A stretch of 64,000 bases of DNA from the NCBI GenBank assembly GCA_024220525.1, contig JAMYWO010000229.1, positions 1-64,000 of the forward strand, read 5' to 3'. Shown piece by piece: positions 1 to 11,625 of this stretch. The translations under genes and the position numbers were made by a program. Each line of letters opens with the position of its first letter. The first letter of the stretch is position 1. Under the pieces are notes generated by a model. That model ran no database searches. It worked only from the letters and a program-made list of their open reading frames with translations, and was not told the DNA's origin. The stretch comes from Cochliopodium minus. Taxonomy: Eukaryota > Discosea > Himatismenida > Cochliopodiidae.

Positions 1-75
1 TTATTTTTTATTTTTTATTTTATTTTTTATTTTTTATTTTTTATTTTTTATTTTTTATTTTTTATTTTTTATTTT
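1..75. repeat. (TTTTTTA)n low-complexity array in formin intron
   Basis: Near-perfect repeats of TTTTTTA, with some shorter T5A and T4A units, run from the window edge to about position 75. They lie inside an intron of the minus-strand formin gene, so the sense strand here is A-rich. That is the opposite of most other arrays in the window. Similar stretches lie at about 335-500 and 1110-1190. Confidence 0.85.
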
Positions 76-78
76 TAC

Positions 79-3000
79 TTAAATGTGTTGCTTCCCATGG
101 AAGGATTTTTTTTGTGTTTGTTTAGTTTGACTTTGTGAGACTCAATAATGAGCTGAGAAGCGCTCTTGGTCAGAACGGGCTTGTTTTTCAAATCCAACTC
201 CCGTTTCACCTCATTGTATTTTTCTACTTTTACATATACTTTCAAAAAATTTAATATATATCAAAATGATTATTTTGGTTTAAAGTTTTTGGGATTTTTT
301 TTTATTTTTTATTTAATTATTTTTGATTTTTAACATTTTTTTTTATTTTTTATTTTTTATTTTTTATTTTTTATTTTTATTTTTATTTTTTTTATTTTTA
401 ATCTTTTTTTAAAATTTATTTTATTTTTCATTAATTTTATGTATTTTTATTTTTTATTTTATTTTATTTTTTATTTTTTTATTTTTTTATTTTTTATTTA
501 CATTTTTCGAAAGTGTACTCTTCACCACAACGATATTTCTCGTAGCTATGATCTACAAGCTTTATGATCGAATCAAAAATGCGGTTGGCAAGTGTAGTGT
601 CAACCATTGTTTCTCCCAACTTCCTTATTGCATTTGTAAACAGTTGTTTATCAACCTTCATGTGAGTATTCACAAAAAAATAAAAAATAAAAAATAAAAA
701 TATAAAAAATAATAAAATTAAATAAAAAAAAAATATAAAAAATAAAAAATAAAAAATAAAGAATAAAAAATGAAAAATAAAAAGAAAAATAAAAATAAAA
801 ATAAAAAATTGATAAATAGAAAAAATAGACAGTCAGTTTCATTTGGTTGAAGAGACTTAGCTCGTTGGTGTCTTGTTTCACGACTTCGTGGGTAGTTTTT
901 TCCAAGAGTTCTTTTTGATCATTTACCATTTCGAGTTGAAAAATTTCCTGATAAATTAAATTATAGTTTAAATTTTTTTGTTTTTCATTTTTTTTATCTT
1001 TATTTTTTTATTTTTTCGATTAAATAAAAAAATAAAAATTCAAAAATTAATTTATTAAATTTTATTCTCATTATTTCATTTTTCATTTTCATTTTCATTC
1101 TATTTAATTTTTTATTATTTTTTATTTTTTTATTTTTTATTTTTATTTTTTTTTTTATTTTTTTATTTTTTTATTTTAATTTTTAATTTTTCATCCTAAA
1201 CAAAAAAAAAAAATTACACACTGTTTCTGTATTTCAACATCCTTGGAAATACGCTCAAGTTCCAAAATCTGAGAAAAACCAGCACACAGAAACTGATCCC
1301 TCACAGTGATTCTGTCATTCAAATCCAAAGAAATTCCAATGGTGGTGTTAATAAATACGAAGCAAGTGATGGCGTACTCATTGGAAAAAACTCTCACGTT
1401 GTTTATGATTGTCGAAAATTTGTATTCCTCGTTTTTCATTTGTTTGAGTGTTTCGAATGCATCTATCACTAAGCTACAAATAATTTTTAAAAAACACATT
1501 ACTTTTTTTTTTTTTTGGAGATTTATTATTTTTTATTTTGAAATTTTATAATTGAAATATATTTGTAGTTTTTTCAGTTTTAAATTTTTTTTCATTTTAA
1601 TAATTTTTTTTTTCTTATATTTTTACATTTTTAGATATAATTTTTTTTTAATCTTGATTTTCAAAAAAAATGCATTTTTAATTTTATTAATTATAAATAG
1701 TTTTTTTTTTTTAAATCAAATTTTCTTTATTATTTATAAATTTTTTTTAATCTTGATTTTTAAAAAAATGCATTTTTAATTTTATTATTTATAAATTATT
1801 TTTTTTTAATTCAAATTTTCTTCATTTATTGTTTATTTTTTTAAATCAAAAATTAATTGTTTTTTTTTTTTGACTTATTTGTTGTTTACCTTCTAGAATC
1901 TTTGCTCGCAGTAATGGCTATCATCAAAATTTCAAGGATTTGAATTTGTTGTTTCTCTTCAATGTCCCTAATTTGTTGGGTAATTTTTCTCAACAGAACC
2001 ACATTTTGGCACACTTTTAAAACAAATGAAAAAAAGAGAATAAAAAATGTTATAAAATAAAAAATCACAAAAAAAAAATAAATGAGAAAAAAGAAAAGCA
2101 AAATTTTAAAGTTTTAAAAATTGGTAGTGTATTAAAAAGTGCGTAAAAAATTTTATTACAGCAAAATAAACCCTCCATACTTTTCATTGTTTTGTGCAAA
2201 ATTTCTATTACAGCATTCACCTATAAATTTTAAACATTTTAATTGTTTATTGAAATAATATTGTTTTCATAAATTTTCGATTTACATTTTCAAATTTTTT
2301 TAATTTTTAATTTTTTTTAATTTTAATTTTTACAATTTCCAAGTCTCCACCTAACCTGAAGAGAGAAGTGTCCAAAGCACACCATTTCTGGCAGAAGAGA
2401 TCTAATCCATTGTTTTCTAAGAAGTGGACGAACCATGACTCCTTCACTCCCTTCAACATTGTTTCTAAAACGTTCTTCGAAAGACCTTTTATTGAAATAA
2501 AAAAAAAGTGATTAAAAATAATATTTAAAATAAAATGAGAATAATGAAAAAAAAAAAAAAAAAATCATTAAATCTAATTTACTTACCTTCAGTGTTTAGA
2601 CTGTTGACAAAAGCGTTCAAAGTTTTTTTGATGTTATCTTCCAACTTGGGGATTCGGAGGGATTGAGACAAATTGACCCTACTTTCCTTGTTGATCTCCA
2701 CGCTGGTTTTCTTTTTGGTGGCGTGCACAGTGCTCTCATAAGCCACTTTTTGTTCTAAAAGACTCCAGTTTTCTGACAATTCTTTGTATTGATTTCCTTC
2801 TTCGTTTTTTACGTAGAAACTTAGTCCTTTTAGCTTTTTGGAGGAGGGTGATTGCGAGAGGATTATCGATTTTGATAGTCTCCATGATAATTGGAAATCC
2901 ACATAAAAGGTTTCTTTGATCTTTTTATCATCAAAGAGATTGGAGTTAAATCATATTAAATAATAATTCTTCATTAAAAATTGATTATTAATTTTACCTG

Positions 3001-3716
3001 ATCGTTAATCAGCAGATGCAATTGATGGGATGGTTTTAAAATGAACTGTATTTTTTTTTAAAAGGGGTTTGACGAAACAAATTTAAGAGAAATTAAGTTT
3101 AAAATTGATATTTTTTATAAATCACAGTCAATAATTTGAATGGGATGATATCAATCTATTATATGGGGTATCCTCCTTCTATCCATCTAATATTAAGGAG
3201 GATATCCAATTATATACATAGGATAAATAAAATTAAAAAAAAAATATTTTAGAAATATATTCGAATATATTGAATGATTTCAATTATGCAACTATTACTG
3301 ATGATTTTGTTTATTTATAATTAGAATTAGAAGTTTCTGTTTCTATATTTTATCTTTCTTAAATTAAAATGTCGATTTATATTGTTTTTTTTTTACATCA
3401 TTCCCCAGATTGAGATATATCCCTATCCTTGCTTCAATAGTAAAAATTGGAATAATTAATTGCATTTATTGAAATTTTTGATTTTGGAACCTTTGCTATT
3501 CAATGCAGCTGAAAATAGTTGAATTTTTGAGAACATTAGATAGTCATCCGGACTCCTTTTGATTCTTGATTTTTTAAGATACTGACCAATTATATCTTCA
3601 ACCAGGTCTTCGCTGGAGATATCCAAAAATTTATAACCAATTTTGATTCCTCTTTCACCTATTTTATAATCTTGGAATATATCTATATTTACTCTTATTT
3701 TGGTTGCTGATTCCAT
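79..3716 (-). CDS. Diaphanous-type formin, N-terminal half (RA-like, GBD/FH3); partial
   Basis: Eleven exons join with consistent phase: 3716-3491, 3431-3397, 3045-2998, 2920-2587, 2485-2334, 2220-2160, 2013-1890, 1473-1218, 947-831, 655-502 and 226-79. This gives about 550 residues before the gene leaves the window at the left edge. Residues 1-80 resemble a Ras-association or ubiquitin-like fold. The middle resembles the armadillo-like GBD/FH3 region of diaphanous-related formins: a KESWFVHFLENNGLDLF-like helix, then FINTTIGISLDLNDR and a RDQFLCAGF segment. The actin-nucleating FH1-FH2 part should lie left of position 1, so 'formin' is inferred from the N-terminal half only. The family responds to Rho-type GTPases and builds linear actin filaments. 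The first two small exons are the least certain. An ELMO- or DOCK-like armadillo protein is the main alternative. Confidence 0.62.
3167..3207. repeat. Imperfect inverted repeat with 12-13 nt arms
   Basis: GGTATCCTCCTT at 3167-3178 is the reverse complement of AAGGAGGATATCC at 3195-3207, apart from one extra base. The loop is about 16 nt. It lies in an intron of the formin gene (between the exons at 3045 and 3397). It could form a hairpin in DNA or pre-mRNA. I know of no named element with these arms. Confidence 0.6.
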
Positions 3717-3860
3717 TTCAATATTTTTATAAATATAAAAATAAAAATAAATATAATAAAATATAAAAAAAAAAAAAAAAAGATTCAAAAAAATAATTTA
3801 AAATCAAAGTTTAATGTCCTTGGTGGATCGTTCATTTGTTTTTTTATTTTAAAACTCAAG

Positions 3861-6800
3861 TTACTTGGTGATGCCCAAATCCTTCTCGAGATCGGAGATG
3901 TAATCCTCACGATCTTTAACTTTTCCTTGCAAAAGTCGAATAGAACCTTTAAGCTTGTAGATCTCCTTGTCCAAAGTGACAATCTTTTGTTCAAGGGTAG
4001 AAATCTTGTCAAGATTTCTGTTGTTTTGAGTCTTTTGTTCTTCATTAGGTTCAAAAAGGGCAGTGTTGACCTTTCTTGGTTGTTTTTGTTTAAGAAGCTC
4101 CTTGATCTTCTCTGCGTGCTCCTTCTTTAACTCCAACTTTTCATCTTCAGAGTGTTGGAGACTCTTGCGGAGTTTCTCACAAGCAGAGGAAAGTTCGCCA
4201 ACCTTATTCTTCAAGTCCTCATAAGACCCCTCGTTGTCACCAGGCTTCTTCTCTTGCAACTCCAAGCATCTGTTCTTCCAAACAGCCTTCTCTTTGTTCT
4301 CGCGATTAAGTTTTTCTCTTAAAGAAGTGACTTCTTGTGTCAAATCTTCCAAGTTCAAGTTAAGGTTTTCGATCTCAACAGACATGTTTTGAATTTCCTC
4401 CTCCATCTGCTTCTTACTCTCACTAGGCTCGATGTTAAAAGATTCCACTCCCACAGTACGATCTTGGATCAAAATAGTACCAGATCTGCTGGGTCTTTGA
4501 GTGATTGTGCCAGATCTTTCCGGTCTAATGGTTCCAGATCTACTTCTTTTGTTAAGTTGGAGCTCCTCTTTCAACTCGATGATTTCCTTTTCGTTGTTAG
4601 CAAATTTTTTCTTCCATTCTTCTGTTTTGTGTCTTTCGCTTTTGAGTTCTTCTTTGATGTAGTTCAACTGTTTCTCAACTTCCTCCTTGTTTGAGTTCTT
4701 GTTGAGGTGTTTCAACTTGGACACTTCAATGTTCAAATCGCCAATGGTGATGCTAAGACTTTCGTTGTTAGAAGAAAGCTCCTTGACCTTTTCCTTCAAA
4801 CCTTTGTTGATGTATTCGAGTTCCTTGATTCGTTTTTCTTGTTGGAGATTGATTTTAGGAGCTTCAATTTCGATGGTATCAATGGAAATAGTTCTTTGGA
4901 TTTCAGGTACATACTCCTCCTCTTCTTTTTTCTTTTCTACCACTTGAGGGATGTTGAACTTTAATTCCACGATTTCAGAGTTGAGTCTCTTGTTTTCCAA
5001 CTTGAGTGCCTCCACTTGTTTTTCATACTGAGAGATCAACTTTTCATCGTTTTCGCTCATGAACCCAAGAGATCCAACCATTCTAGGTTGAGATTTGACT
5101 TTGATCATATCCTAAAAAAAATAGAATGTTAAAAAAAAATGAAAATAAGATTACAAGAAAATGAAAATTACTTTGACTCTTTCTGAAAGTTGTTTGGTAG
5201 CTTCGATAGCTTCTTGCTTAGCTTTGTTGAGTTGAAGAGTCAAAGTCTCGATCTTTTGCTTTTGATCAGTGATCTGCTTGTTCAACTTTTCGACAGTCTC
5301 TGTGTCAACAGTCTCCCTGTTCTTAGTAAGAGTCAACCTTCTATCCCTCTTGACCTCCAAGCTAGCTTTGTTGAGCCTCTCGTTCTCTTCTTCCAAAATC
5401 TTGATTTTTCCTTCCAACACGCTGATGATCTCTCCTTGTTCCTCACTGATGAGTGTTCTTTGCTCATTAATTTTTTGTTGCTTGTCAAACTCTTCGTTGA
5501 TTTGCTCGATGGTGACCTGTCCTTGGACGAAAGTCTTGGTTCTCTCCCTTCTGACTTCGATTTGTTGCGGTTTTGGAGGCTCGTTTTTCTTGAGCATGCT
5601 CTCCTTTTGGATGATGGTTTTTTGCCTTTCCCTCATGACGTTTTCCTTTGAAAGTTGATTGATCTTGTCTTGCATATCCTCAACTGAAAAAAATGGTAAT
5701 GAAAATTTGATTAAAAATGATAATAAATTATGATATCTCATTTATCAAAATCTGAGAGATAATATTCTATCCTATTTATATATGTGTGGGATTCAAAAAA
5801 AACTTTTACGAGCTTTTTTCTTTGAGATTTCAGCTTGTTGAAGTTTGTTCTTTAGTTCATCAACCTTTTGTTTCAGATCAAAAATTTCAGAATTGCCATT
5901 CTCCAACATTTTGATTCTCTTCTGCATGATCTCCTTCTCATCCTGGATCATCTTGGTCAAAGAAACGAGCTCCAAAAGTTCCTTTGACTCCTGCTTCATG
6001 CTGTGGTTAGCAAATCTTCTGTTGTCTCCCTTCTCCTCGTTTCTGCTCTTCAAAAGTTTGAGCTGATCTTCACTAGTGGTCAACTTGAACTGTAATCTCT
6101 TGATTTCAGATTCTTTGTCCTCCAACTTGACTTTCAAAAATCGGATGTCTTCGGTGTTTTGGAGAGGAACTTTGACAACTTTTACTTCTTGCTTGGAGCT
6201 TTTGAGTTGTTGGATCTCTTCTGCTTGTTGTTCATTGAGAGAGACAAGCTCTTGAACACGGTTAGCAAACTCGGTGATGTCTTGTTCAAGATCGTGGATC
6301 TGCTTCTCGTATTTCTTGTTATTTTCTTCCAAGTCGATGCCACTTGGAGATTGGTTTAAATCCCTTTCCATTTCTAATTGAGACTCGTACTCTTCTAATT
6401 GACCCAAATGTTCTGCTCTTTCCAAAGTGATTTGCTGTTCTAAATCTTGAATCTTGTTGATAAGTTCCAAGTTTTTGGATTCGAGATCGCTATCAATGTT
6501 TTTGTTTTTGAGATTGTTCACTTCTTCCTCCAAGACATCCACTTGAGACATCAAAAAGTCATTGTCGTCTTCAAGTTTGTGTTGCGCATCGATGAGTTCC
6601 TTTTGATACTCTTTGAGTTGATCCTTGGTGGTTGTTTCCAATTCAAGGAGTTTCTCAAGTTCCTCTACTCTGTCTTGTGTTTGAGCAAGTTTCTTTTGTG
6701 TAATGAGCAATTCTCTGTTTGGCTCAAACTTTGTATCTTTGGGATTTGATCCTAAAGTAGGGAGAACACCTCTGAGTATGCTCCTGGTTCTGGTGATAGG

Positions 6801-8798
6801 AGGAGGTTGTTTAGATGGTTCCTCTAATTGTTTGACTGCTTGTTTGACAGGTCTAGGAATACCAGTAGGCTTGGGGGTTTCTTTCACGACAGGTTTAGGT
6901 GTTGGTTTAGGTGTTTCCTTGACGACAGGCTTTGGTGTTTCTCTGATAACTGGTTTTGGAGTTTCTTTGATGACAGGCTTTGGTTCTTCTTTAATTTCCT
7001 CTACTTCTTCTGGCGCTGGATCATCAATGATGAAATCGTCATCGCCCAAAGAAAAGTTGATTTCTTTCAAATCTTTTTCCAAATCATCAAAGTTGAGATC
7101 GTCAAGCTCGTTCAATTCATCAAGTTCGTTCAACTCATTCAACTCGTCCAACTCTCCCAAATCTAAATCTCCCAACTCGTCTAAATCTCCTGTTAATGTA
7201 GACTTACGAGGGTTTTTCCTGTTGACCTCAGGACTAAAAAAAAAAACAAAAATTTTAAAATTTTCTTTCACTAAAAATTTTAAAATGATTAAAACCTTGT
7301 TGTTCTTCCCACTATTGGTCCTCTTTTAACAACAGGAAACATGCTTCTGTCATATTTTTTACATGTGTAATTGAAAGTCCCTTCTTTAAAATTGGATTCC
7401 AAATTCTTGATGTTAGAATTGATTTCCTCAATGAATGACTAAAACAAAAAAAAATTATTTAAATTAATCAATGATTGAAAATCTTTTGAATATACTTGAT
7501 GTTTTTTGGAACTTGTCAAAAGGAAAAATATCCATTTCTCAAAAGAATTGATATCTATGTTTACACACCAAGAATTAATAAAAAATTGAGAAAATAAAAA
7601 AAACTCACCATTATCTTTAAATATATGACTTTTATCTCCTGATTCGAAACCAAACCATTGAAAATTATCCATTTTCCCGGGAGTAGATACACAATTACAA
7701 ATTAAAAAAGCTTCCGCATCTCTGGTATCTCCATCCCCCTTTGATTCGCCACCTGGTTGAACATAAAAATCCATTTTTGATCCATTCACTTCTACCCATC
7801 TGCTGATGAATTTAGAAGAAAGAGATGCCATCTTTTTCTCAAGATAACCACAATCTATTGGCTAAATATCATTTGGGAAGATATTTTAATTATAGGTAGG
7901 AATTTTAAAAGATGTGTTGAGGATCAAAATTTATTTTAATACGATATTTAAGAATATAAAGAAAGGAAGATTAATCAATATATTTTTTATTACCTTTGTA
8001 TAGAAAGTATGGAGTCTTGCATTTCTTATATAAGTTTCTTTGGATGGGACTGTTTTCAAAGTAAAATTCTTTTGATCATATTCCACCTTTGCAGATCCCT
8101 TCAAAGGATAGAATAGTGCTGAATATCTTATGGCCCATTGATAATTGATATGATATCCTTTCAACCATTCTTTAAGATCAGAATTAGATGGACACTTGAA
8201 AAAATAAATAAAGGTGTTTGTGACATCACAAAGATGATATCTGGATATAATTCCAAATATTGCAGTATCTTTATCCAAATCTTGTTTAGGTAAACCTTCA
8301 TAAGCTTTAACAACAAGAACCTCCTTAATATCGAATCGAATAGCCGGTTCATCATCCTTGATTTAAAAAATATTTAAAAAATTATATTCGACGTTACAAA
8401 GTTAATAAAGAAACAAATATAGAATTTTTAAAATTTGAATGAAACATGTGATATTTACATTTTTGTCATTATAAACATTGATAGCATGTCCGTTTAATTC
8501 CACAAACTTATCGACATACAGTGAGATATTTTCTTTGGATGAGGTTCTGAAGACTTGCATCTCCAAATCACCAAACTTTTCGATAGGTTTATATCTGGGC
8601 CCAAGATACTATATTAAAGTATTGAAGGAAAAAAATTATATATATATTCAAATAAAATTAATAAAAATAAAAAATTTTACACTTTCACCATCAATAATTG
8701 GATATTCTGAAATGAATTGAACAATAAAATGTTTAAATATAAACAGATCAGTAATAAGTTTTATTCTCAATGATGTATACCTAATTTCCAATCCATTT
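3861..8798 (-). CDS. Tandem PH-domain, long coiled-coil protein
   Basis: Ten exons join in phase: 8798-8783, 8706-8681, 8608-8459, 8356-7994, 7861-7609, 7554-7496, 7438-7296, 7233-5810, 5683-5172 and 5111-3861, giving about 1398 residues. The first exon is only 16 nt. Residues about 25-135 look like a PH domain ending in a DLKEWLKGY helix. A second PH domain starts at CGYLEKK (about residue 188), runs through ISRWVEV and ends at KWIFFLLTSSKKH. Next come an acidic DEL-rich stretch, repeats of the type KETPKPV and a Pro-rich segment, then roughly 850 residues of heptad-rich coiled coil to the stop. PH domains bind phosphoinositides or partners, and the coiled coil probably dimerises into a rod, so a membrane-cytoskeleton scaffold or tether is likely. 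No catalytic domain is visible. The frame is unbroken across 4.2 kb of coding sequence. Confidence 0.8.
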
Positions 8799-8892
8799 TT
8801 TTTTTATATATATAATATTGAAGTTAAAAAAATAAAAATCATCTTTGAAATTAAATTAAAAAGAGATTTTGAACAAATATAGAAAAATCTAT

Positions 8893-10335
8893 TTAATTAA
8901 TATCTTTTTTATGGACAAAATAATCAACTGTAGTGGTCAGATGAAGCGTGCTTTCTTCTGTGATTCGATAATGATTAGGTGAAAAATCGTTATCCAATAA
9001 TATATTAGTGAAAAATAAGTTTTGATAGCAAACAGGAATGCTCATCTGTTGGAAAATCTTTTCTTTGAGAGATGCTATTTTATCTTTTTCTTCCATATTC
9101 AAAATTAAAGTCTTTCCATTGAATGTTTTGACATATATTTGTTTAAATTTAGTGGATGATTCAATAGGTGATTTGTTGGTTTCTATATGTTCATATTAAA
9201 TCAATTCATAATATTAATAAGAATTTTTTTTTTTACCAATACTATTAGATTCATCACTTTTATTCTTCAAATCGGTGATTTTTTTGTTGAGGTTGATATC
9301 AGAACCAACATTTCTATCTTTGAGCAATATGGTTGCCAAATTTTGGATATTATAATCTGAAATACATTTTTTATCTTTTAGGATGCTTCCCTGAAACACT
9401 AATTTTTGATTTTTGGGGGACATTTTCGAATTTTTTTCAATTTTCTTTTTCAATTCTTTGTGCAAAGGAGAAATAAATTAAAATTTAATTTTGATGATTG
9501 AATTTTTACCCAGGATGGTATCTGTAGGAAGTACACCTATATGAAAATTTTCATTGGGTAACATCTTTATTTGAATATTGATTGTGCTTTTGGGTTCCAC
9601 CATGCTATTACTTTTTCCATTGCTTTCGATTTTTTCATAGGGAGATACGATTTGGGTAGATAAGTTTGGATTTTTCAATTGTTTGATGGTTTGTGTGAGT
9701 TTATTTATTTTTATATTCTTTTTGTCTGCTTCTATTGTTTTTAGAGACAATTTAATTTTATAATCCTCAATCACTTGTTTGTTTTTGATAAATTCTTCCT
9801 TCAATTTCTTGATTTCAATATCCTTTTCAATGTTATCTATTTCGAATTTTTGCAATCTGTTCTTAAGTAGTTGTATTTGTTTATCTTTCTCTTTGATTTT
9901 AATGTTGTTTTCTTCTTTCAATTTTTTAATTTCCAATTCTATGTATGTAAATAATATTATTGAAGGATTATTATTTGAATTGATAAAGATTTTGAATATT
10001 ATTAAAAATTTTGACGAATTCTTTCATTCAAAGGTGAAATATTTTTTACCATTATTAATTTCAGGTATTTTTGTGACTATTATCTCCTTTGAATCACTCA
10101 AATTATGCAATTTTATCAATTTAGATCGCTCATCTTTTATATTATTTCTTAAATTAGGGGTATTAATACTGCTATCTCCTGTATCATAATTAGGATGTAT
10201 TGCATCTTTGCAATTATTACAACATATGCAATTTGGATGGGTTTGAATTTCTTCTCCTACGCAAATTTCTATTTTTTGGGGTGATTCATTCAGTTTATGT
10301 TCACTTTCGTAATCCATTCTTTCTATTTTTTCCAT
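8893..10335 (-). CDS. Coiled-coil protein with two C-terminal ubiquitin-like domains
   Basis: Four exons, 10335-10050, 9938-9510, 9455-9237 and 9182-8893, give 407 residues in one phase. The N-terminus has a Cys-rich patch (CICCNNC, about residues 37-43) that might bind a metal. Residues about 97-195 form a Lys/Glu coiled coil. Residues about 207-290 look ubiquitin-like: beta strands in INIQIKMLPN, then a KLVFQGSILKD turn that matches the ubiquitin LIFAGKQLED loop. A second, more diverged ubiquitin-like fold covers about 322-402 (QIYVKTFNGKTL near its start). Neither ends in Gly-Gly, so they are probably fixed binding domains and not conjugated modifiers. A role as a proteasome or ubiquitin-pathway adaptor is inferred from fold only. 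The gene ends about 90 bases upstream of the tandem-PH gene, on the same strand. Confidence 0.68.
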
Positions 10336-10699
10336 TTTTTTTTATTTTATTAAAAAGAAGGAGAATTAACAGATTGTTAGAGGAAATTGATTTATTAGTG
10401 AAATTGAAATTTTTGTGGGAATAATCTTAAATTTTATTTTTGGTTGAGGCAAAGAACAAAATCTAAATTTTGAGGATTTATAATTTTAATCCCTCTTGAA
10501 CATTTTTATAACCATAAACCCCACATCACATTGTCTATTGGAGGCAGATCAACGTTGATTGAGAAACATCGATTGAGGTCTATTCTTTATTGACATTTCA
10601 TTTTCGAAGTATATTAAAGGATTTTTTTCATTTTGAAAATTGAAAATTCAAAAAAATAATTTATTAAAAAAAAATTTGAAAAAAAACAAGAATAGTATC

Positions 10700-11562
10700 T
10701 CAATACCAAGAGATACCATAATGAATTTTGACAAAAATAAGGATGGACTTTGCGAGGGTATAGCAAAACTGATTTCTGTAAGTGGGATTCATTCGAAGGA
10801 AAAAGGGAATTTCAATTTGTATTGCGTTCGCGTTGTGAGTTCCGTACTTTGAATAATGTGTTCCTGTGTTGTATCCTCCATTGAAGTAAAGTGGTCCTCC
10901 AAAGTCTACGGGGCTTTCAGGAGATGGCAAGATGGGACTGCACTAATAAAATGAGTGTGGAAAAAAAAATATTTAGAAATTCTTTTTTAAAAATTTAAAT
11001 AAAAATAAAAAACAAAAAATAAAAAATAAAAAATAAAAAATAAAATAAAAAATAAAAATAAAATAAAAATAAATAAAAAATAATAAAATAAAATGAAATT
11101 AATAAATAATAAGTAAAAAATAAAAAACAAAATAATATAATATCAAACATAAAATAAATTATAAATAAGGTTCTAAAAAATAAATTTATATTGAATGAAA
11201 TATCTCAAAAAGAACTGAAATAAACGTGAATAAAATTTTAAAATGAAAAAAGAATTACAGGATAACCCAAGGAATCACAGATGTAAGCAAAACTCTTTTC
11301 TCCAACAATCAAGTCGAAAACCTCTTTGAAATCATTTTTGTATTTTTGGCGGGCCAAATAATGAAGGGAGGAAGAAAAAATGTTTTTGTGGACGTAAAAT
11401 AGGCCTTTTTCGAAGGAGGCGGAGGGAACCATGAAGCCCATCTGTATTTTGTGATTCACTCCGTTGCCGTGGATGTCGAACATTTGGCAGCTGTTGAATT
11501 CTTTGAGGCAGAAGTTTTTGGCCACGTTTATCAAGTTCGTCCAATCATACCTTTTTAAATTT

Positions 11563-11625
<63 letters not shown>

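Noticed and set aside
1552-1779. Open frames of Phe, Leu, Ile and Tyr (also 14885-15121, 15457-15750, 16356-16538, 39185-39514, 40420-40600)
   Set aside because: They are translations of T-rich intron arrays, with no protein-like composition and with clear exons on both sides.
6703-7329. Long antisense frames opposite real exons (also 4335-4694, 5190-5658, 23715-24383, 48507-49151, 51841-52712)
   Set aside because: They mirror exons with strong domain or coiled-coil evidence on the other strand. They lack family motifs and their own splice context.
10640-10852. Plus-strand frame of 70 residues overlapping the amidohydrolase 3' exon
   Set aside because: It is antisense to the conserved NANAIQIEIP exon and has no motif of its own.
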